From contig CM037879.1 of the NCBI GenBank assembly GCA_021292165.1, forward strand, positions 114,382,359-114,446,358: a stretch of DNA of 64,000 nt, given 5' to 3'. The notes beneath the pieces are model-generated. The model was not told where the DNA came from. It made no database searches and was given only the letters and a program-made list of their open reading frames with translations. Each line of letters begins with the position of its first letter. Position 1 is the stretch's first letter. Both the position numbers and the translations under genes were made by a program. Source of the stretch: Shinisaurus crocodilurus. Taxonomy: Eukaryota; Chordata; Lepidosauria; Squamata; Shinisauridae. Below, one piece after another: positions 22,290-32,419 of the stretch.

Positions 22290-22442
22290 ACTTCTACCTC
22301 CATGAGCAATGGAAAAATAGACATTACAATGTTGGCATACCACTTTTGATCTATCACTACACTGTTTGTCCAGTTTAATAAATTTGAATTCCTTCTGGTG
22401 ACCGTCATTAAAACTGCAGTTTCGCCTCTTTGTCTTTGGCAT
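22290..22442 (-). pseudogene. hAT transposase N-terminal fragment (BED-type zinc finger)
   Basis: The minus-strand ORF from the ATG at 22,442 reads MPKTKRRNCSF, KEFKFIKLDKQ, then VVCQHCNVYFSIAHGGRS. The C-x2-C pair followed by FSIAHGGRS is the pattern seen at the DNA-binding N-terminus of several hAT transposases and their domesticated relatives. The second metal-binding half and the catalytic core are absent, because the reading frame soon enters the terminal repeat. This is an internal-deletion derivative and not a host gene. Confidence 0.7.
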
Positions 22443-23217
22443 TGCAAGGCTAGACTTTAAGCTTTAAAAAATAAGAGTTAAAAATATGAAGTTTAAACCA
22501 CCGACAACGAATAACAAAGCCACCGGTTAGCATACAGGCAAAACAAAAACTAACGTTACAGCAGAACAGGCGCATCTGAGTGAGACGCATCCGCACACCC
22601 CACTACAGTTTACTTTATTGAGCCAGAAGCGCAATGGATTTCTAGTAGGTTCAGTGGTGGGGGATCAGTTTGCCAGCCGCCAATGCTAAGGAAACAACGA
22701 TATGAGAACAATGTGGGAATCCGATCATAGTAATCAGCGAGAACGCGTTCGCTCTGTCTCTTACTAGCTGTGTTCTCTCTCTGGGCAAGACGCCTGGCCC
22801 TGACTGGATGAAGTAAATGGAACTTCCTCTTTCATCATACTAGTGGTTTTACGCATTGATATAACGTACTAATTAGTAGTCCTAATAAAGGTATTCCCTT
22901 ACTGTGACTTGGATTTTTTCCCCTAATGGACCAAGAAGGCTTCCTTCAATTTTTTGTCTGTGTGGGAAGAATCTCTATGTAAAGAAGATAACTTTTTCTA
23001 CCACCTTTGAAATCTAGAAGTACTATTTTGTGGGGTCTTTGAAATATTAAAAAGGCAGTGATTAAAGGGAATGGCTTTCATCTTCTGCAGGAACTCCCAT
23101 AATGTTCTATATTACTCTTTTCTCTCTCTCCCTCTCTCTGGCCAGTACTCATATCTGTCTGTTCACATCTCGGTTCACTCCAAGGAACACAGGAAGTTGC
23201 CTTATACAACTCCATCT

Positions 23218-23325
23218 ACCACAAGGATGGGGAACAACCACCCTTCCAGATGTTGCTGGACTCCAATTCCCACCAGCCCTTGCCTGCATGGTCGAGGATG
23301 GGAGTTGTAGTTGTCAAGGTTCCAC
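23218..23325. repeat. squamate-type palindromic MITE/SINE-like hairpin
   Basis: GGGGAACAACCACCCTTCC and CCAGATGTTGCTGGACTCC lead into AATTCCCACCA. The inverse GGGAGTTGTAGTTGTCAAGG follows. This imperfect palindrome is a very common arrangement in reptile DNA. Confidence 0.6.
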
Positions 23326-24271
23326 CTTTACCAGGACACCTTGATCAGCTCCTTAAAGATATTTTGCCTCTTTAAGAGCCCTTCCTGCTATCAGGATGAC
23401 ACGTTCCTGCCCTTTGCCTTTCCTTCCCAGTAACGTGGGATTAGGCCTTAGGTGTGTTGTGAAAGCCACTCCAGACAACTGAGTTTAACAATAACTGTTT
23501 ACTTTGCTAAACTTAGTATGGTAAATTCACATTAACTTAGGGTATTTACACAAATAGAGCTGTTAGACTTCAAAAAGCATGTATAATAGAAATAAAAGTA
23601 ATAATACCACAGTTTCCTCTAACCCAGGTACCCAGCTACACTTTCACCTGTAGGCCTTGGTAGAGACTCTGGCTCTGGCTGTTCTGTAGTTTTCAATCTC
23701 AGCTTCTCCTGTTCTTGAAGTTTCCCTGCCTCTCACTCTCCAATTCCTCTCTCCTCTGTGTCTCTCCAGCTTCCTCTCTCACTCCCTCTCTCACACTGAA
23801 GTTCCCCACCACCCACTGTCTTTATATACCCTCCCACATAACTAGGAGGCTACAAACATGTGACCTAAAACTGGGATATGAAATTAGGGGAAATGAAACT
23901 CACAAATGCACCCTCCCATCAGGAGATATTTGGGCCTTCAGGCTTCAACCTAACTCAAGCCTGGGTAGGCCTCAATCCTTCACAGTAGTCCAACAAGATC
24001 TGGAGGGTCATAGGTTCCCCATGCTTGATCTAGCTCATTGTTGCCTACACGCTGACTGGCAGTGGCTCTCCAGGGGTTTACACAGGAGTCTTTCCCAGTC
24101 TCACCTGGGAAATAAACAAGCCACGTTCAGTTTTTTACAAAAAATAAAAAACTATATATAGTTTATTAAAAACGGGACAAAATTGACATTTTTATTAAAA
24201 AAGAAGGGACGGTTTGGAAATATGAAAAAAATGGGACAGTCCCTTTTAAAACGGTACATATGGTCAGCCTA

Positions 24272-24279
24272 ACCTTGTG
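24272..24279. repeat. 8-bp TSD of the hAT (right copy)
   Basis: ACCTTGTG, matching 22,191-22,198. Confidence 0.95.
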
Positions 24280-24454
24280 CCACTGATTGGATACTCCTGT
24301 GTTTTAATGGCTGCATAACAAAAGGGCATTATTTAGCTGACTGGCCAGGTTGCTGTCACAATTCAGTTCCATAGGCAGAGGGTGCCTCTTTTTATCTGCC
24401 CCGCAAGTATATAAAAGCCAAACTGTCACAACCTATTTGAAAGGGAACTGTAAT

Positions 24455-24953
24455 TAGTGGTGTTCACGTACCTTGGGGGGGCGTCTCTCCGCTGCCTCAT
24501 CTCTCTATGGCAGCGGGGGGCCCGTCTCAATTTTCTGAGCGGCGCGGAGCCGTTCTCCGCACCGCTTGAGCCCTCCGCGCCGCTTGAGCCCTCTGCGCCG
24601 CTTGAGCCTGCCGCGCCAGCTGCGCTGGGCCCGTCGCGTCAGTTCTGGTTGGCCGGAAGTGACACGACGGGACCCTGTGCCAGCACGCTGGACCCCTGCG
24701 CTGCGTATTTTGTGGAGAAACCAGGGCAACAGGGCTTAAGCAGGGTCCCGTCGCATCAGTTCCAGCCAGCTTAAGCCCTGTTGCCCTGGTTTCTCCACAA
24801 AATACGCAGCGCAGGGGTCCAGCGCGCCGGTGCAGGGTCCTGTCGCGTCAGTTCCAGCCAGCCAGAACTGATGCGATGGGCCCAGCGCGGCACGTCTCGA
24901 GGCGATGAGCCGAAGATGCAAAAGAGTTCTCCACTCCCAATGTGGGCAACTGT
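24455..24953. repeat. GC-rich foldback family, copy d1, with long palindrome
   Basis: It starts TAGTGGTGTTCACGTACC. It contains the CCTGTTGCCCTGGTTTC and GCGCTGGACCCCTG blocks twice, in opposite orientation, forming a palindrome with 123-bp arms (24,619-24,741 and 24,769-24,891) and a 27-base loop. The innermost ~52 bases of each arm are perfectly complementary. Most mismatches further out are C-to-T/G-to-A transitions. The right boundary is uncertain. Confidence 0.75.
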
Positions 24954-24961
24954 CTTGAATG
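24954..24961. repeat. 8-bp TSD of GC-rich copy d2 (left)
   Basis: CTTGAATG, repeated exactly at 25,293-25,300. Confidence 0.9.
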
Positions 24962-25292
24962 CAGCGGTCTTCACGTACATGTTGGGGGGCTCACCTCTCC
25001 GCCTCTGCAATTCTCCACGGCGGTGACCCCCCCACCTCGTTCTTCCAAGCGGTGCGGAGCGTCCTCTGCGCTGCTCGAGCTGGCGCCGACTGGCGTGCCA
25101 GCGTGGTGGAAGTGACGTGATGGGACCCTGCGCCGGTGCGCTGTACCCCCGCGCTAAGTTTTTGGCGGGGGAAACCAGGGCAACAGGGCTGTTTAAGCTG
25201 GATGGAGGTAGGCCCGTGCAAGCCTCACGCGGGCGTGAGCGGGGCCGATTTTGGCCCGCTACGCCCGCGCGAGGCGAACGGTTACATCCCTA
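24962..25292. mobile_element. GC-rich foldback family, copy d2, complete with TSD
   Basis: A 331-bp element bounded by a perfect 8-bp duplication CTTGAATG. The left end (CAGCGGTCTTCACGTAC) corresponds to the TAGTGGTGTTCACGTACC start of copy d1. The right end reads GGCGAACGGTTACATCCCTA. It contains the shared modules in order: a GGTGCGGAGCGTCC block, GGAAGTGACGTGATGGGACC, GCGCTGTACCCCCGCGC, AAACCAGGGCAACAGGGC, and a GCGGGCGTGAGCGGGGCC block. The 8-bp TSD suggests hAT-type transposition by a transposase encoded elsewhere. This copy gives the best boundaries for the family. Confidence 0.85.
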
Positions 25293-26000
25293 CTTGAATG
25301 TACTCCAGGATCCAGAAAAAATAGTCTAACTGGATTGACTTCTGCTCATTGGGTCAGAGAGGCAGTGAAAGTCCATTGAGCTCAAACAGGAAGAGTTTTT
25401 TCCAGGGTCACACATCCTTATTAGAAAGGATAATTGTGCATGTTGGAAATGTGGGAGGCAATTGGCTGATTATATACACATGTAGTGGATGTGTGCAAAA
25501 GTTCAAGATTTTTGGAAACAAGTTAAAAGGGATGTCACCAGGATAACTGGATACAACTTGTCTTTTAGTCCCAAAATAATGTTATTGGAGCTCTTCCAAT
25601 CAGAGATCCCAAAAATCCATCAGGCAATGATATGTTAACTGCAGCAAAAATGATTATTGCTAAAAACTGGAAAAGTACAAAACCAATCATGATGTAAGGA
25701 CTAAGGAATGGATTATTTTCTGGCAAATTGCACAATTATTTAAAATTAATGAGGTAGTTAGGTTGAGAGAAGGTAGAGAAAATAATACCAAATTTATGGA
25801 AAATGGAAACCTTTTATTAAATATTGGAAAATAATTATGGTGTAGAAATTAATATATATTATTGTTTTGTTAATTCTTAAATTATTGGTGTGAAGATATG
25901 TAAAATTTGGTGTTTTGTGCTTTTTAATCTATTTGGGATATGGGATAAACACATGGAGGTTGGGTTCCATGTGTGTATGGCCCTAACTGAATCAGGATAA
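25293..26000 (+). pseudogene. L1-type ORF2 C-terminus, probable continuation of 19,690-21,936
   Basis: The product NCACWKCGRQLADYIHM, then WMCAKVQDFWKQVKRD (about 25,432-25,533), has the C-x2-C...H...C arrangement typical of the zinc-knuckle-like C-terminus of L1 ORF2. An AT-rich tail follows. Stops are frequent. If the intervening 21,937-25,292 is removed, the distance from the FGRIASIKM block to CWKC is about 1 kb, which fits a normal L1 ORF2. I therefore infer one L1 split by nested DNA elements. Confidence 0.65.
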
Positions 26001-27384
26001 TAGTACTTCAATGATCTTTTTCTATTTCAGCAAAAGATGGGTAGTGCCTATCACTGGATTTAAAAATGAGCACTGGTAATGTTAAAGTTTCAGGCAAGGA
26101 TGCAGAATAATCTGATCCTTAGGTCACGCTTCAAGATTGTTTGCTCTTGAAACATAGCTTTTTCTTGTGCCCAGGTAATAGCAAGCATCTGCCTTTTTCT
26201 AGTAATAAATTGATTTAAAACTCTAAAAGCTTTTGGGCATCCATCTATCGAAAACATAAATCCATTATGTCAAAGCGTGGGCCTTTCATTAAAAGCAACT
26301 TTATATTAACAGGACAGTAGAAAAGTGCTGTAAACCAAATGCTGGACATTCTTGTCAGTATAAATGAATAGAAAGGTCTCTTTTTTATGTTTCATTTTTT
26401 TCATTGCTGTGACTCTGCTATCTTGAGGGGGCTCTGTAACCATTGTGAAAATTGCTATCATTAATTCTTAACCAGCTTGCTTTCATAAAAATATATAAAC
26501 TTTTAGGGTTTCCCAAGGCAAACTAACTCCCAGGCAGTATTTAAAATGACACATGATTCATAATTTTTCTCCCAAACTTTTCCTCAGAATTGCTAGCATT
26601 TTTATCATCATTAATTATTGGTGCCGAAAAATCTCTTTGATATAACAAGCTACAGACTTTACCATCTAAATCCCTGATGTCTAAATTATTAATAGCCTGT
26701 AGACAATATTCAATGGGCAATAAAGAAGTAAACCTCCAGAGATGTGCAAATTTTGTCATCATCATTTCCTTCTGCATCCCCAATTACACAACCACTGCAA
26801 AAAAAAAATTATATCTATCTTGTCTGTTACAAATGTTATTTCAGTCGTTTCCATTAAAGCACTTAAAATGACACACACTTTGGAGTTGTGTTCATTGGAG
26901 CAAAGTAAGAAGATCATAAGTTTAACCTACAGAGAGTTAGCTGAGGTTGTTCATCATTAAACTTGAATGTCAGCTCGGCTGAGTATATAGGAAAACAGGA
27001 AATTAACTGAGAAAATTCTCTTCTTACAGAGACTCGACCATTCCTGATAAATGTCATGAGGATTTCCTGCATGTTGTCTGGGATATAAATAATAGGTACA
27101 CAACTCAAAGAAGTTGGAACAGTTTAATTTAAAGAGTAGAAGTGACCGTTATAATGGACAGTAGGAGACATGACTGTATTGTTCTTTTTGAGTGGTGTCA
27201 AAGCTTCATCATTTGAGCGCTGCTCGAAATATGGCATGGTGGTAAACTGTCCTCTGGGTCTGGAACATTTACCTTCATATATATGAATTTTTTAAAAATG
27301 CTAACATTTAAAGTTGACATGTTACGTATTTGAATGTGTATAAGTGAATTTGCAGATGTGCTTCTCTTGCTATTCTTTCTTTCA
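26001..27384. other. unassigned AT-rich sequence
   Basis: No gene or element terminus recognised on either strand. Confidence 0.4.
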
Positions 27385-27478
27385 TTGAATTTATATGCTG
27401 TTCTTTCACAATAAATCACAGTGGTTTACAAATAAAAATACAAAACACACACACACACACACACACACACTAATAAAA
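27385..27478 (-). mobile_element. L2-like LINE 3' tail, antisense, with (CA)n
   Basis: A degenerate LINE 3' end in antisense (TATGCTGTTCTTTCACAATA, GTGGTTTACAAATAAAAATA) joined to a (CA)n microsatellite at 27,445-27,470. Confidence 0.5.
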
Positions 27479-28370
27479 CAATTCTACTTAAACCTTTTTC
27501 TATACATTGTACTAGTTCTACTTGGTCCTGCTACTTAACAGTTTTGTCAGAGGTGAGAAATTTCACATGCATACAAGGCTTAAGGGCTTGGTATTCAAGG
27601 TCTTAGGTCTTTACCACTTCCGTAACCAAATATATGACAATTCAGAATTGTAGGACTGCACAGTAGCAGTTCCTACGGTGGCCAGTGAGTCTCACTCTCA
27701 AGTAAGAGCATGAGAGTACGTATGTGCCCTCCATCTTCTCGCAGTGCCCTACACTGCTGACAGAGAGAAGTGGAACTGCAGAAAGTCTTGCACAGCACAC
27801 AGTCCCGATGGTTGAAGGAATTAACTCAGACTTAAGAGTGTAACCCTCTAGGATCAACACTCTATAGACAAAGGGCTCTGACAGGCAGGCAGGGCGGGAA
27901 GAATAACAAAGGTATTTTTTCACCCTCTTTTCCTCCGCTGTGCTACTTTTTGGTAGACTTTTTGCTCTCAGCCCATCTAGCTTGCTTACCTTTCCGGAGG
28001 CAGGGAGGAAGCCCAAGAGGCTTGTGGATCCAGTAGACCCACATTTCCTCTGCCCTCCCTTCTGCATCCACTGTCACACCCTGCATCCTCCTTCCCCAAC
28101 CCTCTTCCGAGGTTGCTGTTGCAATCCTGGAAGAGGAGCTGCAATGGAGCTTTGTGCAGCAGCTGGGGGTGGGGGAATCCCTGCTCCGCTTCCCCCCTGA
28201 CCTCATCGCTCTGTTTTCTGAGGAGCCACAGGGTTGTTCTGTTATAAAACAAAAACAAAAAACCACTTTCTATGATTTTTAACTACCAACTTACCCTGCC
28301 CCACCCTGCAAGACCCAGGACATAGTGTTGCATCAATGCAGGGAAGCAGTGCAAAGAGTTGTTGGCAGCC
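27479..28370. other. unassigned sequence with a GC-richer patch
   Basis: ORFs of 86-141 codons overlap on both strands at 27,640-28,270. None shows a motif that I recognise, and the GC-richer composition (about 27,990-28,230) explains their length. No gene call. Confidence 0.35.
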
Positions 28371-28650
28371 CCCAATTTTTTTTAACGTGAATATTTATTT
28401 TTATTTTCAAACAAAACTGAAAAAACAGTCAACAAACAAAGAAGAGTGCCACATAACAAGAAGTTCACAGATTAAGAGAAAAGGGGAAAATAAAACTCCC
28501 TGATTATGGTCCTTAATATTTCATTGGTGGGCTTTTGGGACAATAAAATAGCATGGGAAGAAGCTTGTTAACTCTTGAGAGAGTTCAGATGTGTAAGATC
28601 CAGATATAGCTGAATCATAGTCAGAAAAAAAATATATGTATCTGTATTTG
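28371..28650 (-). mobile_element. possible L1 3' UTR remnant, antisense
   Basis: It starts with a T-run and then TTTATTTTTATTTTCAAAC, and continues A-rich. This resembles the antisense L1 tail seen at 49,790. No coding part. Confidence 0.3.
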
Positions 28651-28824
28651 ATTAGAATGTGGTCAGCACTCTAAAGCTTGAAGACAAACGGAACCCATGG
28701 TGTGTGTGTGTGTGTTCAGTGCTTGCTGAGCTTGTTAAGCAAGTTTGCACATAAGCAGGGGCTCCCAAATTTTATAATTCCACTGTTTAGAAGGTTGCTG
28801 GGGAGACCTATTTACTTACATCAT

Positions 28825-29400
28825 TTGTACTCCACCCCACAACAGAAACGACTCTGGATGGCTTACAATAAATAAACAAACATAAAAACAATGTAAATAC
28901 AGAATAGATCATAAAATCATAAAATCAAAAGCAACATAAAATTTAGCAATAAATCAAAACTCACAGCAACCCCCCAGAATTAAAAACTGAGAGGCTCTCA
29001 GACTATATGTGTTATTTAAAAGGCCAGGGTGAACCAAAAGATCTTTACCTGGCACCAAAAGGATGGAAAATCCTTTTCCACAGTAATGCAAAATCTCTCT
29101 GCAAAGACTAGTGTAATGGGGGTGCCACTACCAGAAAATTCCCCATCCTGGAAGTTACCTGACTCACTTTGGCAGGCACAGTAGGTCCTCTAAAGAAAAT
29201 CTTAAGTTTCAGGTTGCCACACATGGGAGACGGTGATCTTGAATGTAACCTGGTCCCAAGCTGTTTAGGACTTTAAAGATTAAAACTATCACTTTAAATG
29301 GGCCCGTATATGGACTGGGAGTCAGTGCAGCTGACAAAGCACAGACATAACATTAGGATTCCAACTTATGCATTGCAGCCATGATCCTTCCCTGTCCATT
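28825..29400 (-). mobile_element. L2-like LINE 3' region, antisense
   Basis: It contains the antisense tail (TTGTACTCCACCCCACAAC, GGATGGCTTACAATAAATA), the CACCTGGCACCAAAAGGATG block, and CCCAAGCTGTTTAGGACTTT followed by GGGCCCGTATATGGACTGGG. All are phrases that I associate with the 3' region of an abundant squamate L2-like LINE. No reverse transcriptase is retained in this copy. Confidence 0.6.
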
Positions 29401-29707
29401 GAATCATTTCTACATGTAGAAATGAATGAACAGAGCTAATGCAATTGGCCGTTAAGGTGAACTTTCCAAGAGCAGGCTTGCTTGATCAAAACAAACTTCT
29501 GCAAGGAAGTTTCTTGTCACATGATCTAAAATAACCAAAAACCAAGATCAAAGCAAGCTCTTTGGCATTCCTCCAGCTAGGGTTGCCACTGCCAGTACCA
29601 CCACAGACTCTAGCTCCCTCTCTACATAGGCAGTCTGTTGTGATTGGTCTGCTGAGTGCTCCCCTCTCCTCTCCCTCCTCCTGCAGGAATCTTTAACCCT
29701 TTCCCTA

Positions 29708-30745
29708 CCATCATCATCAGGCGATCACTCGTGACCGAGTAAGATTGTCTTCCGGGATAAAAGGAGGAAATTCTAAAGAAGATTGTGTAGACTCTAGCGA
29801 TGGGTCCGTAAGTGACTGTGGAGGCCAATTCTAGATCCACACAGCTTCCCACAGGGAGGACACAGGTTACCAGATAGAAGATGGTCCTGTAAAGGATTCA
29901 TTTGACGTGCTTTTCGCTTAGCACGTTTCTCCCTTTCACCTTGCACTCGGGCTTCTTCAAAGTCCATGGAACCTTTGTGAAAGGCCAACCTCCATTTAGA
30001 TCGTTCATGGGCCAGAGCTTCCCAGTTTTCGATGTTTATATTGCATTTTTTTAGATTAGCCTTATGAACATCTTTAAACCTCTTATATTGACCACCGGTA
30101 TTCCGCTTTCCATCCTTGAGTTGGGAGTAAAGTAACTGCTTTGGGAGACGGCAGTCAGGCATTCGAACAACATGACCGGTCCACTGAAGTTGGCGTTGAA
30201 GGATCATTTTTTCAATGCTAGTAGTCTTTGCTTCTTCCAGTACACTGACATTTGTTCGCCTATCTTCCCAAGTAATTCGCAGGATTTTCCGGAGGCAACA
30301 TTGATGAAACCTTTCAAGGAGGTGGAAGTGACGTTTATAGATAGTCCATGTTTCGCAGGCATACAATAAAGTTGGTAATACAATGGCTTCATAAACCAGT
30401 GTTTTGGTCTTCTTACAAATATCCCGATCCTCGAACACTCTATGTTTCATTCGAGAAAAAGCGGCACTTGCGGAGCTCAGACGATGCTGGATTTCACTGT
30501 CGATGTTAGCTGTAACAGAAAGATAGCTGCCAAGATAGAGAAAATGATCGACATTTTCCAGTATTGTCCCGCCAAGCTGGATAGATGGCATCACCAAAGG
30601 GTTAGCTTGCACTTGCTGATGAAGCACTTTGGTTTTTTTGATGTTAAGTGAGAGACCAAGTTTTTCGTATGCTTCTGCAAAAGCATTTAGGATAGTTGAT
30701 CGATATCCCCTTTGTTGTCTGTTCCCATTGAAAAAAAAGATTTCC
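29708..30745 (-). mobile_element. young LINE, 5'-truncated, intact C-terminal ORF, copy 1
   Basis: A single uninterrupted minus-strand frame of about 325 codons encodes the C-terminal part of a non-LTR retrotransposon protein. It starts just after the reverse-transcriptase catalytic region (AFAEAYEKLGLSLNIKKTKV), continues LYLGSYLSVTANIDSEIQHR, YEAIVLPTLLYACETWTIYK, RQLQWTGHVVRMPDCRLPKQ, and ends in a classical C2H2 finger (C-x2-C-x12-H-x3-H, GLHSHLRTH). The 3' end is a short (GAT)n run. Copy 2 at 56,105-57,010 is nearly identical. The clade is not certain to me; jockey/I-related groups carry this arrangement. The ORF's 5' codons (MEKHWATYMEIFF...) come from flanking sequence. Confidence 0.85.
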
Positions 30746-30837
30746 ATGTATGTTGCCCAGTGCTTCTCCACATGTCACTTTTCCTGCTTTCACCTGGCTG
30801 TTTCCATCACCGCAGAGAAGCATCCCCCACCCAACCA

Positions 30838-31070
30838 GAGAGCCAGTGTGGCGTAGTGGAGAGAGTGTTGGACTGGGACTTGGGAGATCCGGGTTCTAGT
30901 CCCCGCTCAGCCATGAAACTCACTGGGTGACTTTGGGCCAGTCACTGACTCTCAGCCTAACCTACCTCACAGGGTTGTTGTGAGGATAAAGTGGAGAGGA
31001 GGAGGATTATGTAAGCCACCTTGAGTTCCTTGCAGGAAAAAAGGTGGGGAATAAATATAATGAATAAGTA
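30838..31070 (+). mobile_element. MIR/CORE-like tRNA-derived SINE
   Basis: Head GAGAGCCAGTGTGGCGTAGT, with an RNA polymerase III A box-like GTGGCGTAGTGGAGAGAG and a B box-like GGGTTCTAGTCCCC. The CORE-like centre is ACTCACTGGGTGACTTTGGG, followed by ACCTCACAGGGTTGTTGTGAGGATAAA. The 3' end is GGGGAATAAATATAATGAATAAG. The order matches MIR-type SINEs. The 3' half of the same family forms the palindrome at 59,651-59,797. Confidence 0.85.
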
Positions 31071-31149
31071 AACCACACCCCATTCCTGGCAGTCTCTAGG
31101 ATGAACTGCGGCTTGACTTTCTCCTAATCCAGCCACCACTCCCAACCTC

Positions 31150-31700
31150 ACCGCCCATCACAAACACCTTTCACGCTCCCCCTTCTCCCTCCCACCTTTA
31201 TTCCCACCTAGTCTACCATACAGGTGATGAGTATTAACACGTTATACCCCCTCCCCCACACTGCCTGGCACCCCTTGTCCAAGCAGCTGCTTTTGATCCT
31301 TGCCCCCCTCCCTCTCCGCGCTGCCTGGCACCAAAGCTGCTCTCGCTTCTCCCCTCTCCCTTCTCCCTTCGTTCCCATCTTGGCTAGGAGACCGGTGAAG
31401 GTTATTTACACCTTTCCCCCCCTCCATGCCTAGCTCTGCTTAGCACTGCACCTCTTTTACTTCTTCCCACCCCTCCCATCCATGCATGGCAGAGAACCTG
31501 CTATCTCTAGCAGCTCTCCCATCTATCCTGCCTCCCACCTGTGTTACAAGTCTGAACTAGATCTCTTCCACACCTTCCCAACCCCAAAGCTTTTCCTGCT
31601 CCTGCAGCCAGAGTTTAGCCTTCACTTCATTTTTCCAGCACTCTGCTTACTACCCAACTGCCCCCCCACACATACTTGTAAAGTTCTCCAATTGTAATCT
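31150..31700. other. polypyrimidine-rich stretch
   Basis: About 550 bases with strong C/T bias on the plus strand. An approximately repeated CTGCCTGGCACC phrase occurs at 31,261 and 31,321. The ORFs inside have no motif. No element terminus identified. Confidence 0.5.
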
Positions 31701-31930
31701 ACTCTTCTTCTATCAAAAGCATACATTATTTTGAAAGAAAAATACAGTTTTTGGAATTTTGATTGTAAAGCATTCTACAGTTAAAAGTGAAGCAAGTACT
31801 GCAGCAACATATGTGTTGCTGGGCAGACATCGGAAATAGAGATCAGATGACTGGAGCGGCTGCTTCTTTTGCTGCTCTTGTCATGCGACTCTGTAGGATT
31901 CTTGAACCACCAATGATAAAACAGCTTTCC

Positions 31931-32117
31931 CTGGTTCGGATGACACAACAGACAATCGTTGTAAGAACAAACCCTAGAGATTCAACAAACCATTGTTTCT
32001 TATAGTTGTTTCTGAGGACAAAACAGACCATTGTGACTCACAACAACGGGTTCAGACAACACAACAAGCAACGGTTGTCTGTTATCGTTGTTTGCTTGTC
32101 GTGTCATCCGAACCCAG
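31931..32117. mobile_element. inverted-repeat DNA element (CTGGTTCGGATGACAC type)
   Basis: The left end CTGGTTCGGATGACACAAC mirrors the right end GTCGTGTCATCCGAACCCAG. The interior repeats ACAACAGACAATCG / CGGTTGTCTGTTATCG in both orientations. It looks like a MITE. I could not see a convincing TSD. Confidence 0.6.
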
Positions 32118-32419
32118 TCACTGTGTATGTCTGATCAATCTGCTGTCCAGTTGCTAACTGTTGATGGGCAACATCATGGTGTTTTTTTTGGTGCTTTATG
32201 CCGGTTTTCAACTGGACAGCCCTTCAAATAGAGGATGCCTCTGGCAGCCATTCAAGCAGAAGTTTGTTCTCTTGAAACAGGACACATGACATAGCCACCT
32301 TATGCATGTAGGGCCAAACTGTCCAGTCCCAGTTAGCAATCCAGTGGAACTATTTTGAAACAACAGCAGTTTCTGAACCTTTATCAAAGGCAGCCCTGCC
32401 CTGCCCTGCAGACAGCACA

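Larger units (their letters stand above)
22199..24271 (-). mobile_element. hAT DNA transposon, 2.07 kb, non-autonomous
   Basis: The terminal inverted repeats are TAGGCTGACCATAT at the left and its exact inverse at the right. A perfect 8-bp duplication ACCTTGTG flanks them. Both features define a hAT insertion. Subterminal GGGACA / GGGACAGTCCC repeats occur at both ends. On the minus strand near the left end an ORF encodes the start of a BED zinc-finger-like transposase, but it runs out into the terminal repeat after about 50 recognisable residues. The rest of the transposase has been deleted. The interior also contains a small squamate-type hairpin at 23,218-23,325 and unassigned sequence (23,340-24,150). 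Confidence 0.9.

Noticed and set aside
21937..25292. One giant TIR element from TAGGGATG at 21,937 to CATCCCTA at 25,292
   Set aside because: The ends diverge right after TAGGGATG and the outer flanks are not duplicated. The right end belongs to the 331-bp copy d2, which has its own perfect TSD.
27642..28266. Overlapping ORFs (86-141 codons) as a gene
   Set aside because: ORFs occur on both strands in a GC-richer patch with no recognised domain, no splice signals that I can defend and no supporting neighbour.
29794..30771. 325-codon minus-strand ORF as a host gene
   Set aside because: It is the C-terminal part of a LINE protein, has a near-identical second copy at 56 kb, and ends in a (GAT)n LINE tail.
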